From Bradyrhizobium forestalis (GTDB lineage Bacteria > Pseudomonadota > Alphaproteobacteria > Rhizobiales > Xanthobacteraceae): a stretch of DNA of 64,000 nucleotides. A program made the position numbers and the translations under genes. Shown piece after piece: positions 58,480 to 64,000 of this stretch. Every line of letters begins with the position of its first letter. Position 1 is the stretch's first letter. The notes under the pieces were generated by a model. It was not told the origin of the DNA. It saw only the letters and a list, made by a program, of their open reading frames with translations, and did not search any database. Where the stretch lies: assembly GCF_002795245.1 (NCBI RefSeq), contig NZ_PGVG01000010.1, forward strand, positions 124,001-188,000, in the 5' to 3' direction.

Positions 58480-59916
58480 ATGAGCTTTTCGACTGCAGGT
58501 TATCAACTGGCGCCGGTGCTGCCCGAGCTCGTGCTCGCGGTCGGCGCCATGGCGCTTCTGATGCTGGGAGCCTATCGCGGGCAGGGGACGACCAGGACGG
58601 TCACCTCGCTGTCAGTGGTGCTGCTGATCGTGGTCGGCGCGCTCGTCTACATGCAGCCCGCGGGCAAGCAGGTCACCTTCGGCGGCAGCTTCATCGTCGA
58701 CGACTTCGCCCGCTTCATGAAGATCCTGGCCCTGATCGGCTCGGCCGTGACGCTGATCCTGTCGACCGAGTTCCTGTCCGACCCGTCGCGCCGCATCTTC
58801 GAATACTCGATCCTGGTGCTGCTCTCGACGCTCGGCATGATGGTGCTGATCTCGGCCGGTGACCTGATCTCGCTCTATCTCGGCCTCGAATTGATGTCGC
58901 TGGCGCTCTACGTCGTGGCAGCATCGAACCGCGACAACGCCAAGTCGACCGAAGCCGGCCTGAAGTATTTCGTGCTCGGCGCGCTGTCCTCGGGCATGCT
59001 GCTGTACGGTGCCTCGCTGATCTACGGCTTCACCGGCACGGTCAGCTTCACCGGCATCGCCTCGGCCGTAACGGTCGCGAATATCGGCCTCGTGTTCGGC
59101 TTGGTCTTCCTGCTCGCCGGCCTCTGTTTCAAGATCTCGGTGGTGCCGTTCCACATGTGGACGCCGGACGTGTATGAAGGCGCCCCGACCCCGGTCACCG
59201 CCTTCTTCGCCTCGGCGCCGAAGGTGGCAGCGCTTGCCGTCTTCACCCGCGTCACGCTGACGGCATTCCCGGGCATCGTCTCGCAGTGGCAGCAGATCCT
59301 GGTGTTCGTGGCGATCGCCTCGATGGCGCTCGGCGCATTCGCCGCAATCGGCCAGAGCAACATCAAGCGCCTGATGGCTTATTCCTCGATCGGCCACATG
59401 GGCTTCGCCCTGGTCGGCCTCGCCTCGGGCACGGTCGAGGGCGCGCAGGGCGTGTTGCTGTACATCGTGATCTACGTCGCGATGACGCTCGGCTCCTTCT
59501 CGATCATCCTCGCGATGAAGCGCAACGGCCAGGCCGTGGAGCAGATCAGCGATTTCGCAGGTCTGTCGCGGACCAATCCGCTGCTCGCCTTCATGTTCGC
59601 GATGCTGCTGTTCTCGCTTGCCGGCATTCCGCCGCTCGCGGGCTTCTTCGCCAAATGGTACGTCTTCGTCGCTGCCATCAAGGCGAACCTGTTCACGCTC
59701 GCCGTCATCGGCGTGCTGACCAGCGTGGTGGGCGCCTATTACTACCTCGCCATCGTCAAGACGATGTACTTTGACGAGCCGGCCGGCCAGATCGACCCCG
59801 TGCGCATCGAGGTGCGGACGGTGCTGGCGGTCGCGGGCGTGTTCAACATCCTGTTTGCGCTGTTCGCAGGTCCCGTGGTGAGCGTCGCCTCCGCCGCGGC
59901 AAAATCGCTGTTCTAG
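58480..59916 (+). CDS. nuoN: NADH-quinone oxidoreductase subunit N
   Basis: The third antiporter-like subunit, 478 residues. [32 protein letters not shown] and [19 protein letters not shown] are characteristic. It closes the nuo set; birA starts 1 bp after its stop, so transcription almost certainly continues. Confidence 0.98.
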   Translation: MSFSTAGYQLAPVLPELVLAVGAMALLMLGAYRGQGTTRTVTSLSVVLLIVVGALVYMQPAGKQVTFGGSFIVDDFARFMKILALIGSAVTLILSTEFLSDPSRRIFEYSILVLLSTLGMMVLISAGDLISLYLGLELMSLALYVVAASNRDNAKSTEAGLKYFVLGALSSGMLLYGASLIYGFTGTVSFTGIASAVTVANIGLVFGLVFLLAGLCFKISVVPFHMWTPDVYEGAPTPVTAFFASAPKVAALAVFTRVTLTAFPGIVSQWQQILVFVAIASMALGAFAAIGQSNIKRLMAYSSIGHMGFALVGLASGTVEGAQGVLLYIVIYVAMTLGSFSIILAMKRNGQAVEQISDFAGLSRTNPLLAFMFAMLLFSLAGIPPLAGFFAKWYVFVAAIKANLFTLAVIGVLTSVVGAYYYLAIVKTMYFDEPAGQIDPVRIEVRTVLAVAGVFNILFALFAGPVVSVASAAAKSLF

Positions 59917-59917
59917 G

Positions 59918-60724
59918 ATGGCTTTCGCGCTCGGTCCTCGCGCACTGTCGGCGGGCTACAAGCTCGCCGCGTTCGAACGGACCGGCTCGACCAATACCGA
60001 GGCGATCGAGCACGCCCGCGCCGGCGAGCGCGGCCCGATGTGGTTCGTGACGTCGGAGCAGACCGCCGGCCGCGGCCGGCGCCAGCGTGCCTGGATCGCC
60101 CCGAAGGGCAATCTCGCCGCCAGCGTCCTCGAGGTCCTGGACATCGCGCCTGCGGTTGCCGCCACCATCGGGTTTGCGGCAGGGCTGGCGGAGGAGGCCG
60201 CCCTCGAGAAGGTCAGCCTCGAGGCCGCGCTGCGGCTCGGTCCTGACCGTCCCCGATACGCCTTGAAATGGCCGAACGACGTCCTCGCCAACGGCAAGAA
60301 GCTGGTCGGCATCGGCCTGGAGGCGGAGGCTGTCGGCGACCGTCTTGCCATCGTCGTCGGCATCGGCACCAACGTCGTCGCCGCGCCCGAGGGCACGCCG
60401 ACGCCCGCGGTGTCGCTGACCGCCCTCGGCGTCCAGATCAGCGCGGAGGAGCTGTTCTCGGCGCTCTCGGATGCCTGGGTCGAGTTCCGCGGCATCTGGG
60501 ACAATGGCCGCGGCTTTGCCGAGATCCGCAAGCTCTGGCTGGAGCGCGCCGCCGGCCTCGGCGAGAAGGTGGCGATCCACACGGGAACCATGACGCTGGA
60601 AGGCATTTTTGACACCATCGACGAGACCGGCTGCCTGATCGTCCGCACCGCCGAGGGCCGCCTTGTGCCGGTGGCCGCGGGCGAGGTGTTCTTCGGCCCC
60701 GTCGCCTCCGTGGGAGCTGCGTGA
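59918..60724 (+). CDS. birA: Biotin--[acetyl-CoA-carboxylase] ligase
   Basis: Attaches biotin to carboxylase carrier domains through biotinyl-AMP. The 268-residue protein has the catalytic loop TAGRGRRQRAW, GNLAASVL and LKWPNDVL. It lacks the N-terminal helix-turn-helix of E. coli BirA, so it is an enzyme only, not a repressor. It is tightly linked to nuoN upstream and overlaps the ribonuclease J gene by one base. Confidence 0.94.
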   Translation: MAFALGPRALSAGYKLAAFERTGSTNTEAIEHARAGERGPMWFVTSEQTAGRGRRQRAWIAPKGNLAASVLEVLDIAPAVAATIGFAAGLAEEAALEKVSLEAALRLGPDRPRYALKWPNDVLANGKKLVGIGLEAEAVGDRLAIVVGIGTNVVAAPEGTPTPAVSLTALGVQISAEELFSALSDAWVEFRGIWDNGRGFAEIRKLWLERAAGLGEKVAIHTGTMTLEGIFDTIDETGCLIVRTAEGRLVPVAAGEVFFGPVASVGAA

Positions 60725-62394
60725 TGGCAAGGCCCGACGAACTGGTGTTTGCGCCGCTCGGCGGCGTCGGCGAGATCGGCATGAACCTGTCGATCTACGG
60801 CCTCGGCAACCGCCACCAGCGTGCCTGGCTCGCCGTCGATCTCGGCGTCTCCTTCGGCGACGAGGAGCATTTGCCGGGCATCGACCTGATCATGCCCGAC
60901 ATCAGCTTCCTGGAGAAGGAGCGCAAGAACCTGATGGGCCTCGTGCTGACGCACGCCCATGAGGACCATTTCGGCGCGATCATCGATCTCTGGCCGAAGC
61001 TGAAATGCCCGATCTACGCCACCAAGTTCAGCGCCGCGCTGTTCGAGGCCAAATGCGCCGCCGAGCGCAATGCGCCGGAGATCCCGGTGACGGTGGTACC
61101 GTCAGGCGGGCGCGTCGATATCGGCCCGTTCAACGTCGAGTTCATTCCCGTCGCGCATTCGATTCCGGAGGCACACGCGCTGGCGATCCACACCGAAGCC
61201 GGCATCGTGCTGCACACCGGCGACTGGAAGATCGACCCGACCCCGACGCTGGGAGCCCCGACCGACGAGAAGCGGCTGCGCGAATTGGGCGAGCAGGGCG
61301 TGCTCGCCCTGATCGGCGATTCCACCAATGCCGTGCGCGACGGCCGCTCGCCCTCGGAGGCTGAGGTCGCCAAAACCATCATCGACCTCGTGAAGGCGGC
61401 CAAGGGCCGCGTCGCGGTCACGACCTTCGCCTCCAACGTCGCCCGCGTGAAAGCGGTGGCTGATGCCGCCAAAGCCGCGGACCGCGAGGTCGTCGTGGTC
61501 GGCCGCGCCATGGAGCGAGTGGTGCAGGTCGCGCGCGAGACCGGCTATCTCGACGGCGTGCAGAATTTCCGTTCTCCCGAGGTCTATGGCCATCTGCCGC
61601 AGGACAAGGTGCTGGCGCTGTGCACCGGCAGCCAGGGCGAGCCGCGCGCGGCGCTGGCGCGCATCGCCAATGACGACCACCCCGAGATCACGCTGAACCG
61701 CGGCGACAGCGTCATCTTCTCCTCGCGCACCATTCCCGGCAACGAGAAGGCGGTCGGCTCGATCATCAACAATCTGGTGCTCCAGGGCGTCGAAATCATC
61801 ACCGACCGCGACGCGCTGGTCCACGTCTCCGGCCATCCGCGCCGCGACGAGCTGCGCGAGCTGATCTCCTGGGTGAAGCCGCAGCTCCTGATCCCGGTCC
61901 ACGGCGAGGCCCTGCATCTGCACGAGCACGCAAAGCTCGCCCGCGCCGCCGGCGTGCCGCGCGTGCTGGTCTGCCGCAACGGCGATCTCGTCAAGCTCGG
62001 CCCCGGCGATCCCGGCATCGTCGGCGAGGTGCCGTCGGGCCGGCTCTACAAGGACGGCACGATCCTGGAGGACTCCAAGTCCCGCGCGGTCGTGGAGCGG
62101 CGCCGCATGGGCTTTTCCGGCTGCGCCTTCGTCGCCATCGCCATGACCGGGCAGGGTGAGCTGGCCGACGATCCCGAGGTCGATCTGGTCGGCATCCCCG
62201 AGAAGAACAGGGCCGGCGAGCTCTTCGACGACATCGTCTTCGATGTCGTGATGTCCACCATCGAAGGCCTGCCGAGGGCGCGCCGCCGCGATCCGGACGC
62301 TCTGGCCGAGTCGGTGCGACGCGCCGTCCGGGCTGTGATCAACGAACATTGGGGCAAAAAGCCCCCCTGTCTGGTACATGTACTGACAGTCTAA
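60724..62394 (+). CDS. rnj: Ribonuclease J
   Basis: A metallo-beta-lactamase/beta-CASP RNase, 556 residues, with 5'-3' exonuclease and endonuclease activity in RNA maturation and decay. The zinc motif HAHEDH is at 77-82, GDWKID follows, and GDSTNAVRDGRSPSE, SGHPRRDEL and PVHGE mark the beta-CASP and C-terminal metal sites. The ATG at 60724 shares its A with the birA stop; a GTG one codon earlier is possible. Confidence 0.95.
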   Translation: MARPDELVFAPLGGVGEIGMNLSIYGLGNRHQRAWLAVDLGVSFGDEEHLPGIDLIMPDISFLEKERKNLMGLVLTHAHEDHFGAIIDLWPKLKCPIYATKFSAALFEAKCAAERNAPEIPVTVVPSGGRVDIGPFNVEFIPVAHSIPEAHALAIHTEAGIVLHTGDWKIDPTPTLGAPTDEKRLRELGEQGVLALIGDSTNAVRDGRSPSEAEVAKTIIDLVKAAKGRVAVTTFASNVARVKAVADAAKAADREVVVVGRAMERVVQVARETGYLDGVQNFRSPEVYGHLPQDKVLALCTGSQGEPRAALARIANDDHPEITLNRGDSVIFSSRTIPGNEKAVGSIINNLVLQGVEIITDRDALVHVSGHPRRDELRELISWVKPQLLIPVHGEALHLHEHAKLARAAGVPRVLVCRNGDLVKLGPGDPGIVGEVPSGRLYKDGTILEDSKSRAVVERRRMGFSGCAFVAIAMTGQGELADDPEVDLVGIPEKNRAGELFDDIVFDVVMSTIEGLPRARRRDPDALAESVRRAVRAVINEHWGKKPPCLVHVLTV

Positions 62395-62406
62395 CGGGAG
62401 AGAACC

Positions 62407-62811
62407 ATGCTGGGTCGCCTCAACCACGTCGCGATCGCAACCAAGGACGCGGTCAAGGCCGCGAAGATTTATGGCGCGGCATTCGGCGCCCAGATCTCCG
62501 AGGCCGTGCCGCTGCCGGAGCACGGCGTCATCACCGTGTTCGCGACCCTGCCCAACACCAAGATCGAGTTCATCGAGCCGCTCGGCGAGGCCTCGCCGAT
62601 CGCAAAATTCATCGAGCGCAATCCCGATGGCGGCATCCACCATGTCTGCTACGAGGTCGTCGATATCATCGCCTCGCGCGATACGCTGGTGAGGGAGGGC
62701 GCGCGGGTGCTCGGTGACGGCGTGCCGAAGATCGGCGCTCATGGCAAGCCGGTGCTGTTCCTGCACCCGAAGGATTTTTCCGGGGCGCTGGTCGAAATCG
62801 CACAGGCGTAA
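62407..62811 (+). CDS. mce: Methylmalonyl-CoA epimerase
   Basis: Interconverts (R)- and (S)-methylmalonyl-CoA in propionate metabolism. The 134-residue vicinal-oxygen-chelate protein has metal ligands in LNHVAIAT, GIHHVCYEV and GALVEIA. GGGAGAG lies about six bases before the ATG, 12 bp after the ribonuclease J gene. No mutase gene is in the window. Confidence 0.93.
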   Translation: MLGRLNHVAIATKDAVKAAKIYGAAFGAQISEAVPLPEHGVITVFATLPNTKIEFIEPLGEASPIAKFIERNPDGGIHHVCYEVVDIIASRDTLVREGARVLGDGVPKIGAHGKPVLFLHPKDFSGALVEIAQA

Positions 62812-62820
62812 GGCCGCCCC

Positions 62821-63096
62821 ATGGCCATCCAGATCTCGACCGCGCTTGCGATCTACTTCGTCATCTGGTGGATCGCGCTGTTCCTGACGCTGCCGTTCGG
62901 CGTGCGCAGCCAGCACGAGGACGGCGTCGGCGCCCCCGGCACCGACCCCGGCGCGCCGATCCTGACGCGGATGGGCCGCAAGCTGATCTGGACCACGATC
63001 ATCTCGGCGGTGATCTACGGCCTCGGTGTCGCGGCCTATCATGCCGGCTATCTCTCGATCGAGCGCCTGTCCAAATTGATGGGCATGCCGTTCTAG
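62821..63096 (+). CDS. DUF1467 family membrane protein
   Basis: A 91-residue protein with two helices (ALAIYFVIWWIALFLTLPFG and LIWTTIISAVIYGLGVAAY) and the family's signature FGVRSQHEDG between them. It is usually found after mce in alphaproteobacteria. Function is unknown. The ATG is 9 bp after mce. Confidence 0.88.
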   Translation: MAIQISTALAIYFVIWWIALFLTLPFGVRSQHEDGVGAPGTDPGAPILTRMGRKLIWTTIISAVIYGLGVAAYHAGYLSIERLSKLMGMPF

Positions 63097-63102
63097 CTGC
63101 AC

Positions 63103-63124
63103 CTCTCCCTTCGGGAGAGGTGTA
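63103..63124. repeat. Short hairpin repeat at the end of the nuo-birA-rnj-mce run
   Basis: ACCTCTCCC, a TTCG loop, then GGGAGAGGT: a stable hairpin of the same CTCTCCC type as the element near 2160. It probably stops or slows transcription after the DUF1467 gene. Confidence 0.65.
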
Positions 63125-63200
63125 GTGCCACGACGACACACCTTGCCTGGTCTCATCACTCGCCTAGAATTTTGCGCTTGTTTCATTGTTTGGGGGACAC

Positions 63201-63548
63201 ATGACTTTTCAACGTATCGTCATTGCGCTTCTGGTGCTGATCGTCGCCGGTCTTGGGGCCATCGGCTATGTCGAATGGAAGATGGCCGTGCAGGTGCGCA
63301 CCCTGAAGGCGTTCGTCGAGGGCTATGTCTTCAACGAGGCCGTGCTGGCCTGCGAGCAGGCCAAGAGCTCGACGCCATTCAAATGGAACGGCGGCAAGAG
63401 CACCTCGGTGATCGGCCTGAACTCGGTCAAAACAGACAAATACACCGTCAGCGCCAGCTACACGCTGGTGGCGGACCTCGTTTATTGTGATTACGATCCC
63501 ATCAAAAGAAAGGCCGAGATCGGCTCGAGCTTCCTGGAGCGGGAGTAA
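63201..63548 (+). CDS. Membrane-anchored or secreted small protein, unknown function
   Basis: A 115-residue protein with one N-terminal helix (FQRIVIALLVLIVAGLGAIGY) and a mature part of about 90 residues with two Cys (VLACEQAKSS and LVYCDYDP) that could form a disulfide. GGGGGAC lies four bases before the ATG at 63201. No family is recognised. It is separated from DUF1467 by a hairpin and is probably its own unit. Confidence 0.65.
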   Translation: MTFQRIVIALLVLIVAGLGAIGYVEWKMAVQVRTLKAFVEGYVFNEAVLACEQAKSSTPFKWNGGKSTSVIGLNSVKTDKYTVSASYTLVADLVYCDYDPIKRKAEIGSSFLERE

Positions 63549-63566
63549 CGATCCGGCCTACACAGG

Positions 63567-63613
63567 AGCATGATCCGGAAAAGTGTGAAGCGGTTTTCCG
63601 AGAAGATCATGCT
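63567..63613. repeat. Palindromic extragenic repeat
   Basis: AGCATGATC with CCGGAAAA pairs with TTTTCCG and GATCATGCT across a short loop. I recognise this as a repeat scattered through Bradyrhizobium and related genomes. It lies between the unknown gene and the kinase gene. Confidence 0.7.
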
Positions 63614-63638
63614 CAAATAGGAATGGGATGGGATCGTC

Positions 63639-64000
63639 ATGACCGGGGACCGGGCAGGGGACTATCGGATTCTGCATGAGGCGGCCTTGCGGGATTATCT
63701 CGCGGGCCTTCCGGACCTGAAGGTGCGGCTTGGCGGCGATCCCGCATCCTGGGCGATCACCGAGGTCGGCGACGGCAACCTCAATCTCGTCTTCATCGTC
63801 AAGGGCGCGCGCGGCGGCATCGCGGTGAAGCAGGCACTGCCTTACGTTCGCCTCGTCGGCGAGAGCTGGCCCTTGCCGCTGTCGCGGGCCCACTACGAAT
63901 ATCTCGCGCTATCCCGCCAGGCCCAGCTCGCGCCCGGCCTCGTGCCGGCCGTGCTGCATCACAACGAAGCCTTGGCGCTGACGGTGATGGAGCTGCTCGA
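63639..64000 (+). CDS. mtnK: S-methyl-5-thioribose kinase, partial (runs off the window)
   Basis: Phosphorylates 5-methylthioribose in methionine salvage. The first 120 residues are present. The family signature EVGDGNLNLVFIVKG is followed by GIAVKQALPYVRLVGESWPL and SRAHYEYLAL, all characteristic of MtnK. The ATG at 63639 has GGGATGGG just upstream. The kinase catalytic half lies beyond the right edge. Partner genes of the salvage pathway are not visible. Confidence 0.88.
   Translation, partial: MTGDRAGDYRILHEAALRDYLAGLPDLKVRLGGDPASWAITEVGDGNLNLVFIVKGARGGIAVKQALPYVRLVGESWPLPLSRAHYEYLALSRQAQLAPGLVPAVLHHNEALALTVMELL

Overview
The window looks like a chromosomal piece of a high-GC alphaproteobacterium of the Bradyrhizobium/Rhodopseudomonas type (Nitrobacteraceae). 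The grounds are the trigger factor-ClpP-ClpX-Lon block, the glnB-glnA pair, a full 14-gene nuo operon followed by birA, ribonuclease J, methylmalonyl-CoA epimerase and a DUF1467 gene, and several families of short palindromic intergenic repeats of the kind seen in Bradyrhizobium. This assignment is by recognition; no database search was run.

Layout. 0-9.8 kb: a membrane GGDEF protein, small proteins, an AI-2E-type transporter broken by one extra base, a class-I amidotransferase-fold hydrolase, a GlxA-type regulator broken by an in-frame TGA beside an intact tautomerase, an NfeD protease-slipin pair and a secreted asparaginase. 9.9-15.5 kb: nitrogen assimilation (glnA, glnB with a plausible sigma-54 promoter), the NAD(P)HX repair enzyme Nnr, an acetyltransferase, and a multicopper-oxidase fold protein that has lost most copper ligands. 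15.6-22.6 kb: tRNA-Leu and the protein quality-control genes tig, clpP, clpX, lon.

22.6-44.2 kb is more accessory. It holds tRNA-Val, a methyltransferase, an acyltransferase next to a large polytopic membrane protein, and a heavy-metal efflux operon in the order [small His/Cys protein]-czcC-czcB-czcA-CDF. Next come a gene remnant, peptidase T, an HU protein, tRNA-Asp, and an aromatic-compound cassette (MFS carrier plus Rieske oxygenase) facing a MarR regulator across a 19-bp near-palindrome. A TonB-dependent receptor and about 740 bp without a recognisable gene close the region.

44.2-63.1 kb: the complex I operon nuoABCD-[FkbM methyltransferase]-E-[68-aa membrane protein]-FGHI-[palindromic insert]-JKLMN, running on into birA, rnj, mce and DUF1467. 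The strongest unusual signals are here. A palindromic element between nuoI and nuoJ is flanked by a 13-bp duplication of the nuoJ start. It creates a 42-codon reading frame that begins behind a strong ribosome binding site and stops in an ATGA overlap with nuoJ. A methyltransferase and a small membrane protein are both translationally overlapped with nuo genes, and NuoL carries a His-rich insertion. The window ends inside a methylthioribose kinase gene.
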